Source: Liolophura sinensis (lineage: Eukaryota > Mollusca > Polyplacophora > Chitonida > Chitonidae). Taken from it: a DNA stretch of 64,000 nt. Under the pieces are notes generated by a model. The model did not search any database. It had not been told where the DNA came from and saw only the letters and a list, made by a program, of their open reading frames with translations. Of the stretch, positions 24,004-36,024 are shown one piece after another. The position numbers and the translations under genes were made by a program. The stretch spans positions 5,275,606 through 5,339,605 of the forward strand of contig NC_088305.1 in the NCBI RefSeq assembly GCF_032854445.1, given 5' to 3'. Within the stretch, counting starts at the first letter, position 1. Each line of letters opens with the position of its first letter.

Positions 24004-24121
24004 TGTGGATGGTGGTCGGTTTTCAAGGGGTCTGCCTGGTTTCCTCCCACCACGGTGTTGACCGCCGCCGTATAAGTGAAATGTTCCTGAGTGCGGCGTA
24101 AAATTTCAATAAATAAGTAAA
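24004..24121 (+). mobile_element. SINE family A, 5'-truncated copy
   Basis: TTTCCTCCCACCACGGTGTT, GCCGCCGTATAAGTGAAATG, GAGTGCGGCGTAAAATTTCA and an AATAAATAAGTAAA tail. Confidence 0.9.
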
Positions 24122-24887
24122 TTATTATTTGGTCTGCTTCAGATTTTGGCATCAGCAGTTTGCCTTTTTTGCGTATGAACCAAAAAAAAAAACCGTATCT
24201 GTGTCTCAAACATTAGAGCATGTACACGACACGTGTCATCCGCACGTGAGTAGTACGTCAAGATGACTTGTCTGAGCGTGTAGTCGTGTATGGGTCTCAG
24301 ATAGGTCTGTCTAAGCCAGGATGAACGAGTGCCGGTGACAGATGTAAAAACCTTGTCTTGCGTCATCTAGGTCAAGTACAGTTTAAAAAAGAAGACAACT
24401 TTAGCCCACGCTTTTGCCAGATGTTAGTGCACAGGATGAATAGATAGGATTACGTGGGAGTTAGACCCATTATTATATCACAGTCATGAATTCCACTTAT
24501 TAAAGCACTGTCCCAAGTTAAGGCAATTAACAATACCAATAATAGTGCTACCATTGACCATAATTTCTTAAAAAAAAAAAACAAAAAAAAAAAACGGCTG
24601 TACCTCGATGAAGGGGCATTTGAAAATAGTATTTATTATTGTATTTATGGAAAAATCTTTCATGACTGGTACAGTTTTTGTTTTCTCCCTTTATAAATGT
24701 AAAATTCTTGTTTTGTGTTGTTTGACAGTGACTTGAGCTAAACACTAGACACTATAGGATATGTTGAGACAGGAAGTCGACACTGTACCTTGATAGGCTT
24801 AGGCGTCGAAGAATTTTGCACCACTCATTTCGCAGTCTGTGACATGTATTGGTGTCTTTCAGTAGTACGTTCATGTGGTAATATCTA
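24122..24887. other. Unique AT-rich sequence, no gene recognised
   Basis: A-rich runs at about 24182-24193 and 24568-24594 break up the sequence. Nothing else is supportable. Confidence 0.4.
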
Positions 24888-25111
24888 CTTATTGTTTAGA
24901 TTGTACGCCACACTCAAGAATATTTGACTTATACGACAGCGGAAAGCATTATGGTGGGAGGAAATCGGGCAAAGCTCGAGAAAAACCCAAAATTACCCCG
25001 CAGGTTGCTGGAAGATCTTCCTGTAAGACAAGTGAGGAAACTAGTATGAACTGGATTTGAACTCACGGTACCGCATTGGTTAGAGGCCCCGGAATCAATG
25101 AGCTGCATAGG
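24888..25111 (-). mobile_element. SINE family A, near full length
   Basis: TACGCCACACTCAAGAATAT, TACGACAGCGGAAAGCATTA, CCCGCAGGTTGCTGGAAGAT, GAACTGGATTTGAACTCACG, ending in a decayed tRNA-like head. The usual (TTTA)n tail is reduced to TTATTG. Confidence 0.92.
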
Positions 25112-25260
25112 CCTGCAATCAAAATCCTACATATTTCGCCATGGTTACTTCATTTAGAATATTTTCTCGAATATTTTCGCGAATCCCCAGATAATGTTTT
25201 CAAAGATGACAACAATGATGTCGTCTCGTTTATTTTGCGCTGATCTTTAAGAGTTCGGCG

Positions 25261-25304
25261 TTGTTGTTGTTATTGTTGTTGTTATTGTTGTTGTTGTTGG
25301 TGGT
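25261..25304. repeat. (GTT)n microsatellite
   Basis: GTT repeats interrupted by two GTTATT units. Confidence 0.93.
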
Positions 25305-26921
25305 GAGACTATATATTACTGTTCTTATGTAATCACGGGTATGCATTTTTGAAATGCGCTTGCGTCACTCCTTGTTATCGCACAAATGCAATTTTTCTTT
25401 GTTTAATTCAGTTACTCTGTTGCTAATAGGAACTGTACATTAATTGTCAAGAATACTGATTTGTTCAAAAATTTCTTCACGTACAAAACCTGTCTTCTTG
25501 TAACATAAATGAAAATCTCATTAGTGTAGAGCTTTATTTACCAAGGAAGTAAACAAATGCCCGTAATTTTTGAAACATTTCTTTCATGGTGCATATATGC
25601 TGGATTAGCTTCAGTAGCAACTGGCTAAAGACTCGAATGCCTCAAAAGACAACAAACGTTACAACAGTGATCTGACAATAGATTACTGTTTAGGTGTTGT
25701 GAAACACACTGACTTTATAGGATAAATGACGACAGACTATATATAACTGGCTACACATCGAAGCCCAAATAGCAGTAAGAACACATCGTTATCTGGTATA
25801 GTTGTGACTTACGTAAGTGTTTTATGAGCACACGTATACATCGAAAAGTGTGACGTAATAGAGGAAAAATCGGAAGAATGAACGCATAGCTTTGAATCGC
25901 ATTTGATTAAATACAATCACATTTGATTAAATGCGCTAACATTACCCATGGGAATGTTCGTCAATGGCGAAAACAAGTGTCTCACTTCATCAGTTTTGCT
26001 ATCTTGAATTACCCCCATCTACCGCGCTCCACGCATGTTTATTCCAACGCAAATTGTTAACATCGTTCATCCTGGCCGGCTGTACCGGCACTCGTGAAAT
26101 CCATTTTGGACGGCTATTTCAGGACACATGTGCCACACCACCTTCCTGTGAACAATTCCATTGTTTTGGTCTGGATGTTTGGGTGTGTTGTTGGGCGATT
26201 CTGCACCACTGCCTTCTTTCGGTCTCCTCGGAATGTTTTATTATCCAAATGTATCACATTCGTTCTGTAAAGTTTCAGTCCTCAGTTAACATATTTTCGA
26301 TCTCGTCGTGGTGACAATTTTAGGGTAATTTTCACTAATAATAAATATCACAATATAGCCCAATTAGCCCATATCCATCCGTGTTGTTCACCCTTTTCTT
26401 ACCCTGTTGGTTGCAGGCGCAAGTGTATTTTGTTTTCGCATGTTTGTGTTTGTATGTCTCTTTGTTTGTTTTGCAGTGGGACATATTTTAATGCCAGACA
26501 TCAGTTTTGGATCCTTCAAGTTCCGTCTGAGAGAGAGAGACACCTGAACTTCGGCAACCTAGGAATCTTGGATAAACAAGGAAGCATTAGGCGACGAATA
26601 AACAACATTGACTTTTAACAGAGCGGCTTCGTAATGTGCTTTCGTCGTGGCCAATACTAAACCTCATGTAAACAGGCTTACTTCTCGCAAATATTTCACT
26701 GCTTGTCTACACTTACTGAAACGTACTGCAGAGTTGTCCCCCCTTTCGCGACTGAGCATTTTCTGGACCAAGGCTGTATTTTTCAGCTTATCTACCAAAA
26801 TGAATCAGGCAGAGATTTCAAAACGGTGTGAGATTTTTGATCCAGGAGTGCTGACACTCACAAATGTGGAACAAAACACCTGAAAGCGTTAATTTCATTT
26901 GTTTTGATTTGTTTATATTTG
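25305..26921. other. Unique sequence, no gene recognised
   Basis: A 116-codon plus-strand frame at 25964-26314 and a 62-codon frame at 26430-26618 show no domain. Two acceptor-like tracts end in CAG at about 26417 and 26476, but no convincing exon follows either. Confidence 0.4.
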
Positions 26922-27006
26922 AATGAAGACACGGTATATGTACACACACCTAATGACTCTTCGTCGTCATGTGACTGAAAAATTGTTAAATGCGGAGTAA
27001 ACATAC
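26922..27006 (+). mobile_element. Solo 3' tail of SINE family B/C
   Basis: GAAGACACGGTATATGTACA, CACCTAATGACTCTTCGTCG, TCATGTGACTGAAAAATTGT. The first part matches the family B tail at 33.4 kb, the last part matches the family C tail at 18.72 kb. No head is present. Confidence 0.7.
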
Positions 27007-27461
27007 AGTTAGTTATTTCCCCGTTGCTAACTGGGATCAGACAGTTTGCCGTTCAGACGACGTTCATGTGCATATTTTTGATTCATCATGACAACAATAA
27101 AGTTCTCACAATTCCCTGCCATTCAGTTGTGAGGGGCCTGTGAAACGGTGCATCAGCATGAACTAGTGGTCATTTACATGCACCGGCTTTACAAAAGGTG
27201 TCTTGTCAATGCCGTTTAAACGTAATATATATCAACATGAGCGAGGAAATCATTTAGATAAGATACCAGGGCCCGCTTTTTTGCTTAAGAAAAACTGTTC
27301 TGCTCTAGTTTTTGACTAGACTTTTGAGTTACACGATCGTCATGAGAGCGTCCAGTTATTCTATATATAGAAAAGTAAAAGTCTTACCTAAGACACAGTA
27401 AACCCTCCAACCGCCTGAAGCATTCTGGCCCTGTTCTTCCCTGAAGCAAGCAAGCCGGCTG
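27007..27461. other. Unique sequence, no gene recognised
   Basis: Nothing supportable seen. Confidence 0.4.
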
Positions 27462-27690
27462 AGTGATTGATTGACTGGTTGGTGCTTAACACCGTGCATG
27501 GTCAAGAAAGTTTCACTCACTTGACGGTGATCAGGCTTATGGGTGGAGGAAACCACCGACCTTCGTCAAACCTCCTGACTGAAAGCCGCAACTGACACAG
27601 CGACAGCTGGATTAGAGTAGCCTACATCAATGACTTACGGTCTGATAGTCGCAGTGAACCAGTGCTTTAACCGGCTGAGCCCGCGAGTCC
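27462..27690 (-). mobile_element. Divergent SINE, family A-like
   Basis: Module order is kept (GACTGGTTGGTGCTTAACAC, GGTCAAGAAAGTTTCACTCA, TTATGGGTGGAGGAAACCAC) but divergence is high. It ends with AACCGGCTGAGCCCGCGAG, the reverse of a tRNA-like box A. Confidence 0.65.
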
Positions 27691-27754
27691 CCTCCTGGTA
27701 TCAGCCGATGGTATGTGAGAAGGCATAAGGCCAAAAACTATCACACAGTACCGA

Positions 27755-28028
27755 GGGCCTCCATCGCCGAGGAGATTAGCACGACAGCGCAGCGCAAAGA
27801 CCCGGCAGCCTCTCACCAATGCGGCCGATGTTAGTTCAAGTCCAGTTCCTGCTGGCTTTCTCTCAACCTGCGGATTGTCGTGGGTTTCCCACCACAATGG
27901 CGGCCGCCGTAGTATCAGTAAAATATTCTTGAGAAGGGCGTAGAACACCAATCAAACAAATTAACAAATAAATAAATAAACACATGAACAAATAAATAAA
28001 TAAACAAATAAATAAATAAATAAATAAA
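27755..28028 (+). mobile_element. SINE family A, full length, with expanded (AAAT)n tail
   Basis: Head GGCCTCCATCGCCGAGGAGA then TTAGCACGAC, box-B-like GTTAGTTCAAGTCC, GGCTTTCTCTCAACCTGCGG, GGCGGCCGCCGTAGTATCAG, AAACACCAATCAAACAAATT-type junction, then an (AAATA/AAAT)n run from 27963 to 28028. Confidence 0.92.
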
Positions 28029-28799
28029 TCATACGCTACATCAATTATGTATGGCCATGCACCAAACCATGTAAATCTGTCACAGCATACATAAATTTCG
28101 TGTGACCTGAGCTAAATATTTCTCACACAGTTCATCACTTATGTGTGGCTGGCCAGAAAACTTTTTAAACTAGGCCACGTGCGAACAGCCATGAAACCAA
28201 ATATCCATGATATCACAGCGACATGAGATCAATTATAGCTCTTCTCTGTATTCTGTAATATGATAATCATAATCGTCCGCTGCATTTAGCTGTGTACAGC
28301 GAGACCTGGGGCAGGGGGGAGGGGGGATATTATTTCTGTGTCCGGCTTGTTTGTCTGGGCCGAGCCCTATGATTGTACAGTCTACAACAGCCTGTTTGTC
28401 TCTTGTTACGCAATTATGACGTTCCCAAGATCCTATCAGCGCTTTACATTTTATCACAATTTTTGCTCGAACATTCCACCAGGGGCAAACTTTACAAATG
28501 GCTAATGATGGACAGGAGGGGACCATAGGGGAGTTTCGAATTCGAACTCTTTTATGGTTGAAGGTAGAACAAGTCCCACTGTATCATGTGACTTGTCAAA
28601 AATTATAAGGCGACTATTTTTGATCACTTATAACACGGGCGTACGAAAAAAGTGTCATGCAATAACTTAGACAGGACTAAATAGAGAAAATTGAGAAGCT
28701 GAACGTTTGTGGTCCTGAGAAACTTTTAAAGGAAAGACGTGTCAATTGTGAGTCTGAAAATAGGTGATAGAGGTGATCAGTAAGTAATTTTCAACAGAG
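28029..28799. other. Unique sequence, no gene recognised
   Basis: A G-rich run lies at about 28312-28327. A 97-codon minus frame at 28233-28526 has no recognisable motif. Confidence 0.4.
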
Positions 28800-28817
28800 A
28801 CTGCCTAACATTTTTCA

Positions 28818-29035
28818 CCAGTCACGTGACACGCCTAGTTATCTTAGAGAAACACGGAGTGAATCCACGAGGCTTTAAAGGGATACAGGATCGTTTCTGA
28901 TTGGCTGGTATGAGAGAAAGTCCGGGCTATGGCTTGATAACCTGAATTTTAGGTGTGGCGTATTTAATCAAGCGTGACCAAGGCTATTGGCTCAACCCAG
29001 GAAAGCGATCTCCATTGTCAACCAATCATCGTTGA
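28818..29035. promoter_or_regulatory. E-box and multiple CCAAT boxes
   Basis: GTCACGTGACACG at about 28822, CTGATTGGCTGG at about 28899, GCTATTGGCTCAAC at about 28983, and CAACCAATCATCG at about 29019. This spacing resembles CCAAT-rich animal promoters. The only candidate exon nearby is 0.7 kb downstream. Confidence 0.25.
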
Positions 29036-29294
29036 TTCTGTATCCTTTTTAAGCCACTTGGGCAGTACCTTGGCAATACCGTGGTTCCAAGATGTCTATA
29101 TTTTATGAGGGTTAAGAGATAGTTCCTTGCATTTTGGGGCATTAGTCCTGGATATAGAACCGGGGAATCTAGCGGTATTAACAACTTAAATTCCAACGAA
29201 AACTTCATAAACGTAATTCAGTGTAACGGTATATGTTTGCTGTTGAAAATGACTTTTTCGCAGCAAATGTGGAACGGAGACGTGGTTTGACGCA

Positions 29295-29327
29295 CCCCCC
29301 CCCCTTACCACTGCCCCCCCCCCCCCC
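29295..29327. repeat. Two poly-C tracts
   Basis: C10 and C14 separated by TTACCACTG. Confidence 0.9.
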
Positions 29328-29738
29328 GCCTCACTCCAACACAAATCAGAAGAGACTGGAATCACTTGATATCATTTACAACTGAGTTTCCTTCCAGCCA
29401 CCCATTATTTCTCACATCCACAGCCTGAAGTAAGTCATTTCATTTGTTTATGCAGACAAGTTATTAAAGTTTTCTTCCAATAATTTTCAGCTAAGCTTCA
29501 TCTGCGCTTCTTTGCCGGAGACGGAGACCTAAGGTTTTACAAATCACAGTACATTGTAGTTTGTGGTTTTCTCCTAAATCTTATCAATGAATACAGTTTT
29601 TTAATATCAGCAAATTTTCTGTATTTTGTATTTTCTTTTTTCCCATGAATGGGGAGGAGTGGGGAGCGTTTTGACAATAAACAAAACATATGCGGTTGGG
29701 ATTATATTACCATCTATTAATCGTAAATATTTTTCCAT

Positions 29739-29945
29739 ATGGTGACCACTGTTTATCTCTGGGCTAGACAATACAGTGTCCAGTTACTGCTTTCTCACGT
29801 ATACTGCACTGCCACGGTCACATTGAGGGGCCCGGACAGACTTCACCTGAGCCGGTATGAGGCTTATACAGTCAGTGCTGGCAACCAGATGAAGGTCAGG
29901 CAGCTAGACCGACAACACGCTGTGTTTTATCAGTATAGAGGTCTT
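29739..29945 (+). other. Possible internal exon, product unknown
   Basis: A plus-strand frame (ATG at 29739, stop at 29976) encodes a mixed-composition peptide including LRGPDRLHLSRYEAYTV and NQMKVRQLDRQHAVFYQY, which reads more like real protein than other frames here. It meets a strong splice donor GTAAGT at 29946 exactly on a codon boundary. Possible acceptors upstream are the pyrimidine-rich stretch ending GGGCTAG at about 29766 and GTGTCCAG at about 29780, neither ideal. I recognise no family, and a chance frame is quite possible. Confidence 0.25.
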
Positions 29946-30114
29946 GTAAGTCCCCAGTTAGCCATAAATCAACTGTGACGACCCGTGTAATGTCACATCA
30001 GGGATATTAACGAGTGTAAATATGACAACGTAGTCAAACACTAACGGCGCTTTTTCTGCGCACAGGGAATAACATGGTTTCCGTTGTTTGTCACAGTTTA
30101 TATCATATACATGG

Positions 30115-31899
30115 CTTACAGCACAGAATAAATCCAGAGAAGCGACGACAGAGTGATAGTTGGCAAATGGTCACATGTAAAAAAAGACTTACAGCACAGA
30201 GTAAATCCAGAGTAGCGACGACAGAATGATAGTTGACAAATGGTCACGTGTAATAAAAGACTTACAGCACACAGTAAAACCAAAGAAGCGACGACAGTGT
30301 GATAGTTGACAAATGGTCTCATGTAATAAAAGACTTACAGCATGGAGTAAAACCAGGGTAGAGATGACAGTGTCACAGTTAACAAGTGGTCCCAAGTAAT
30401 AATATACTTACGGCACATAGAGTAAAACCAGAGCAGCGACGACAGTGTAATAGTTGACAAATGTTCTCATGTAATAAAAGACTTACAGCATAGAGTAAAT
30501 CCAGAGTATCGACGACAGAGTGATAGTTGGCAAATGGTCACATGTAACAAAAGACTTACAGCACACAGCAAAACCAAAGAAGCGACGACAGTGTGATAGT
30601 TGACAAATGGCCACATGTAATAAAAGACTTACAGCATAGAGTAAATACAGAGTAACGACGACAGAGTGATAGTTGACAAATGGTCACATGTAACAAGAGA
30701 CTTACAGCACACAGTAAAACCAAAGAAGCGACGACAGTGTGATAGTTGACAAATGGTCACATGTAATAAAAGACTTACAGCACACAGTAAATCCAGAGTA
30801 GCGACGACAGAATGATAGTTGACAAATGGTCACATGTAACAAAAGACTTACAGCACACAGTAAAACCAAAGAAGCGACGACAGTGTGATAGTTGACAAAC
30901 GGTCACATGTAATAAAAGACTTACAGCACACAGTAAAGCCAGAGTAGCGACGACAGAGTGATAGTTGGCAAATGGTCTCATGTAACAAGAGACTTACAGC
31001 ACACAGTAAAACCAAAGAAGCGACGACAGTGTGATGGTTGACAAATGGTCACATGTAATAAAAGACTTACAGCACACAGTAAATCCAGAGTAGCGACGAC
31101 AGAATGATAGTTGACAAATGGTCACATGTAACAAAAGACTTACAGCACACAGTAAAACCAAAGAAGCGACGACAGTGTGATAGTTGACAAACGGTCACAT
31201 GTAATAAAAGACTTACAGCACACAGTAAAGCCAGAGTAGCGACGACAGAGTGATAGTTGGCAAATGGTCACATGTAACAAGAGACTTACAGCACACAGTA
31301 AAACCAAAGAAGCGACGACAGTGTGATAGTTGACAAATGGTCACATGTAATAAAAGACTTACAGCACACAGTAAATCCAGAGTAGCGACGACAGAATGAT
31401 AGTTGACAAATGGTCACATGTAACAAAAGACTTACAGCACACAGTAAAACCAAAGAAGCGACGACAGTGTGATAGTTGACAAACGGTCACATGTAATAAA
31501 AGACTTACAGCACACAGTAAATCCAGAGTAGCGACGACAGAGTGATAGTTGGCAAATGGTCACATGTAACAAGAGACTTACAGCACACAGCAAAACCAAA
31601 GAAGCGACGACAGTGTGATAGTTGACAAATGGTCTCATGTAATAAAAGACTTACAGCATGGAATAAAACCAGAGTAGAGATGACAGTGTCACAGTTGGCA
31701 AATGATCACATGTAATAAAAATCTAACACTAAACAGAGTGAAACCAGAACTGTGTGATGGTTGGCAAATGGTGACGTGTATAATAAAAGACTTACAGCAC
31801 AGAGAGTAAATCCAGAGCAGCTTCGACAGTGTGATAGTTGGCAAATGGTGACATGTATGTAAAAAGACTTACAGCACAGAGAGTATATCCACAGCAGCA
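30115..31899. repeat. 73-bp satellite with 146/292-bp higher-order structure
   Basis: About 24 units of CTTACAGCACACAGTAAAAC, CAAAGAAGCGACGACAGTGT, GATAGTTGACAAATGGTCAC, ATGTAATAAAAGA. Type 1 units (AAAACCAAAGAAG, AGTGTGATAG) alternate with type 2 (AAATCCAGAGTAG, AGAATGATAG or AGAGTGATAG), giving a 146-bp dimer. AGAATGATAG recurs at 30811, 31103 and 31395, exactly 292 bp apart, so the dimer is itself doubled. Repeated 68-codon minus frames are by-products. Confidence 0.95.
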
Positions 31900-33194
31900 G
31901 GGTTTTTGACTACATTAGTAAACGACAGAGCGAAAAGGTTCCAACAAGAAGCGGCATTTTACTGGTTACGCCTAATCACTTGCAGTGTCGTCACTATCTG
32001 CAGGCTGTAGTCGTTTATAACGTGTATAGATTCCTTCTTTTTTTATCTCGAAATCCCTCTGACTCACCAAAGGCAATTTCCTCATGTTTTATATCTGCTG
32101 TGTAAATTTCTTTCATGAACTTGATGACGGTTTACAAAGAAATTGAATGATATGCGAACCCCCCCCCCCCCCCACAAAAAAAGCTCAAAAAACAACACGT
32201 ACCCAAAAATATTTTGACAAGATTTGCTCTACATACATTTTCACATGATTAATCAAAATCCCATAATTGTTGACGTTGTTTGATACAGGATAACATTTCA
32301 CCTAATAATCCTGCACTGCATTAGGCTGATGGATCGACAAGAAGAATGGCATTTGGTGATTGCTACGGCAAAACAGCCTTTCGATTGACACAGATGGCAC
32401 ACTGTGAACTGGCTCAGTCATAAAGTAGTCTATATGCTTTCTGCCTCTTTCCTTTCATGATAGCTGACCCCATATACACAACATATCAAGGCTTAACCCG
32501 CTTTTATCAAGGGATATAGTGGTGAGAAATAAGACTGCTGTCGATAAACCGTTAGGTTTAATTTTATGTGACCCGACTGCTGTAATTCTCAGATCTCTGA
32601 AGGTCTGGTCATTTGCGGTCAACTTAAAGCGACTGGTCCATTTATATGTATTAATTCATTTAACCATCAACGTAAAGTATGCGTGGAAAGGCAGAACAAA
32701 ACAAGTATGGTTTTAAGAAAAGGGAAAAAGATACCCCCGCCAAAAATCAGAGTTTTGTTTCTAAAACTTATTTGATTTATTTCTTAATAACCCCTCTGAT
32801 TTATACATATTATCAGTCAATGGTTGATAATGTTCGGAAATGATTTCATTGATGAATATACCGGGAGCGGTTACATAAATACACACAGGCCTCATTACTT
32901 CACCAATTCCAGAATATCTCCCGGAAGCAGAGTTATTCTCATAATTTCGTCGAATAAATTAATAGAGGTTAGTCTAAACGTTTCTTGCATTAATAATGTT
33001 AAAAATTTTACAGTCTAACATTATGTTAAAACTTGCCAAAATCATTACGCCGTGCATGATTATAAGACACGGACGCCAACATTTAACAGCATTTTAAACG
33101 TTGCAACAGTTAAAACCTTAGAAATTATTGATATTTCAAATTTGTATGCAGAGAGTGGACAGATCTATCTAGCTGATGGACAAAGATAGTAGTC
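31900..33194. other. Unique sequence, no gene recognised
   Basis: Holds a C15 tract at 32159-32173. Frames of about 65 codons only, without motifs. Confidence 0.4.
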
Positions 33195-33482
33195 AGCTTC
33201 TGTGGCCTAATGGTTAGAGCGTCCGCCTCGAAGTCGGTAGAGGCCTCCGTGGGCGAGGTTCTTAGCGTACCAGCTCGGGGCAATGGCCCAGGAGCCTCTC
33301 GCCCATGTGGTCGCTGTGAGATCAAGTCCAGTTCATGCTAGCTTCGTCCTGCTGATACTTCAGTGGCGGCAGCACTTTGGCGGCATGGACTCACCCTGCC
33401 GCAAGAAGACACGATATATGAACACACACTTAATGACTCGTCGTTATATCACTAGACAATTGCAGAGTACGACTTAAAACCA
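33195..33482 (+). mobile_element. Mosaic SINE: family B head, family A head, family B tail
   Basis: Starts with a tRNA-like head (GTGGCCTAATGGTTAGAGCG, TCCGCCTCGAAGTCGG). It switches at about 33238 to the family A head (AGGCCTCCGTGGGCGAGG, GTGGTCGCTGTGAGATCAAG, TCCAGTTCATGCTAGCTTC) and returns at about 33357 to the family B body and tail (CAGTGGCGGCAGCACTTTGG, CTCGTCGTTATATCACTAG). A tRNA-like box A is therefore present twice in tandem. Confidence 0.85.
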
Positions 33483-33892
33483 CAAGCAAACATGCATACA
33501 TACAAAAGTAATAGCATCTTGCACGGAGTAAAAACTAAGGGTTTATCGGACATTGGCATTGAAATGTACATACCCTGCCAATTTTCTCGGAAAAACGTTA
33601 TTACAGGCTTCATGTCTAGACCTGTTATGGACAATCACATTAACGTGATGACTGAGCACCAGATACAGGCACTAGGCGGCGTATAGGAGGAGAGCAGATA
33701 CAAGCAGCGCCCCCTAGGGGAGGTGGATCAACCGACATATTTGTCCGGATTAATCTGGAAAACAATATGGCCTGGAGACCGGCAATATAAAGGGAGGAAT
33801 GTCATTGCGGTATATCTAAATTTACGAGCAGGTCTGACGGGGCAGATCTAGTTTATACTTTATAAGGCACATGTACAATAGAAAAGCCTTTT
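33483..33892. other. Unique sequence, no gene recognised
   Basis: Nothing supportable seen. Confidence 0.4.
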
Positions 33893-34085
33893 TCTTTATT
33901 TATTTATTTGTTTATTTTGTTACTTATTCATTACTTCATTAATAAATTTATTCAGTTACTTATTTTATTCACTTGACTGGTGTTTAACATTGCACATAGA
34001 TATTTTAAGTTTATGTGTGGCAGAAACTGCCTTCCTTGGCCAGGTTCTTGGTACATATCTGGACTTAAAGCTGCACCCCGAGATA
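33893..34085 (-). mobile_element. Decayed SINE family A copy
   Basis: Long TTTATTTATTTGTTTATTTT tail, CTTGACTGGTGTTTAACATT, then weak core similarity and CTGGACTTAAAGCTGCACC in place of CTGGACTTGAACTCACAGC. Confidence 0.6.
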
Positions 34086-34237
34086 CTCGTTTAAATTTTT
34101 TCATGACAGATATCTGTCCTGCTACACACATCTGTATACCAAAGGTTTAGCCGACGTTTGTCAAATGAGGTAGTGGAAAAATTATAATGTCAAAGTCGAC
34201 ATTAGTTCTAAACAGGTACAATGGTTTCTGTAATTGG

Positions 34238-34350
34238 AAATGTTTTCTTTTAATTGGTATTTGATGCCGTTTTCAAGCATTTATTTATCACACTTGTGGG
34301 ATTTGTGGGTGAAAAAAACTGTAATGTCCAGAGTAAACTAGCATCCTCCG
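34238..34350 (-). mobile_element. Strongly decayed SINE fragment
   Basis: TTTTAATTGGTATTTGATGC then CGTTTTCAAGCATTTATTTA keeps the outline of the SINE tail-core junction. The remainder is not recognisable. Confidence 0.35.
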
Positions 34351-34379
34351 TCAGGCTAAAACGAAATCGAAATGATCAT

Positions 34380-35145
34380 AGCCCGAGTCCTTAGACCTGA
34401 ATGGTAAGGGCCCACACCTGAGACCAGATTGGTTAAGGCCCGACACCTGAGACCAGATTGGTAAAGACCCGACACCTGAGACCGGATTGGTTAAGGCCCG
34501 ACACCTGAGATCAGATTGGTTAAGGCCCGACACCTGAGACCAGATTGGCTAAGGCCCGACACCTGAGACCAGATTGGTTAAGGCCCGACAGTTGAGACCA
34601 AATTGGTTAAGGCCCGACACCTGAGACCAGATTGGTTAAGACCCGACAGCTGAGACCAGATTGGTTAAGGCCCAGTTTGGTTAAGACCCGACACCTGAGA
34701 CCAGATTGGTTATGATCCGGCACCTAAGACCAGACTGGTTAAGGCCTCGCTCCTGAGACCAGATTGGTTAAGACCCGGCACCTAAGACCAGACTGGTTAA
34801 GGCCTCGCTCTTGAGGCCAGATTGGTTAAGGCCTGGCTCCTGAGACCAGTCTGGTTAAGACCCGACACCTGAGACCAGACTGGTTAAGACCCGGCACCTA
34901 AGACCAGACTGGTTAAGCCTGGCTCCTGAGACCCTACTGCTCAGAACCTGAATCCTTAGACATAAATGGTAAAGGCCTTCGTCCTGAGACGTGATTGGTC
35001 AGAGCCCGAGTCCTGAGACCTGACTGGTTAGGACCTGAGTCCTGCGACTTGATTGGTCAGAGCCCGAATCCTGAGACGTGATTGGTTAAGAACTGTGTCC
35101 TGAAACCTGATTGGTTAGTCGGAGTCCCGAGACCTTAGTAGTCAA
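34380..35145. repeat. 29-bp minisatellite (~26 units)
   Basis: Unit GGCCCGACACCTGAGACCAG then ATTGGTTAA. Left half is homogeneous. The right half carries families of variants (CCTCGCTCCTGAGACC, CCTGAGTCCTGAGACC) and single-base length changes. Confidence 0.93.
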
Positions 35146-35860
35146 GCTTAAGTCCAACGCTGTATAAGCAAGAGCCAGCGAGTGCCTGTTTTCAGAACTA
35201 TGAACAGGTCATGTTGAAGAGGAAGGGAGAGTGGGAGGGAGTGTTCCTCCGTTGCCGAGGGGGATAGCACGCAAGACCGGCGGTTCTAATGAGCTGACAT
35301 AAAGGTGTTCCTAGGAACCTCGGGGTTCTCAGATGGAGCAGACAGACATGAGATTACGTTGGAGCAGACATACGGACAAAGAAGTGGTTTTTAATGTATA
35401 TTATAAGATCTGAAGTTATAGAATCAATAGATTATTTTACAGTTGGAATAAATACATAAAGAGAAGTAGGATACTAAGTTAAATAAGAAAATAATGAAGG
35501 CAATTGGAACACAACTTAAGCACTTTTACCTCGTAGCAAGTTAAGTTCGAACTGAACCAACTCGTGAGCAACAAATCGACTGATATTTCGCTTGCTGTTG
35601 ATTGGCAGAATTTTTGCAGAGAACTCTTGACATGCATATGTGACCTGCTCAGTGCGCGTGAGGAGGCCCTGCACTTTGGATTGCACAATTCCAATCAACC
35701 AACTGAGTTTCTAGACGTCTTGTTTTCATAAGAAGAACTATGTAGTTCTGTATAGAAGGCTGATCAGTCTTTTAATCCAGAAAAAATCTGTGTCAGTGGT
35801 AACTAATCTGAGAGCTTTCGTTTTAAAGTAGATGTCCATTGTATTTGCTTTTGTTTGTCT
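35146..35860. other. Unique sequence with a possible SINE head fragment
   Basis: GTTCCTCCGTTGCCGAGGGG then GATAGCACGC at about 35240-35270 resembles the family A head and may be a 3'-truncated copy. No gene is recognised. Overlapping minus frames at 35479-35698 lack motifs. Confidence 0.35.
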
Positions 35861-35998
35861 ATTAATTAATTTATTTATATGAGTGTTGCTTAGCGCCACG
35901 TTGGAGAGTATTTTCCTGTACATTGGTGATCAGTTCTGTACATAGTGGAAACCGGAGTACCCCATGAGTAAACACGCACTGACCTTTGAGGAACCTTT
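35861..35998 (-). mobile_element. Decayed SINE family A copy
   Basis: TTAATTTATTTATATGAGTG, TTGCTTAGCGCCACGTTGGA, then GTGGAAACCGGAGTACCCCA. Core order is retained but diverged. Confidence 0.55.
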
Positions 35999-36024
35999 CC
36001 TCGTGTGATGCAAATATGACTATA

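Noticed and set aside
26430-26618. Terminal exon after the TTTGTTTGTTTTGCAG acceptor-like tract
   Set aside because: The acceptor is good, but the following frames have no recognisable motif and no upstream exon was found.
30189-31638. Several near-identical 68-codon minus frames with Cys and Leu
   Set aside because: They are repeats of the 73-bp satellite. A 73-bp period cannot keep one frame beyond about three units.
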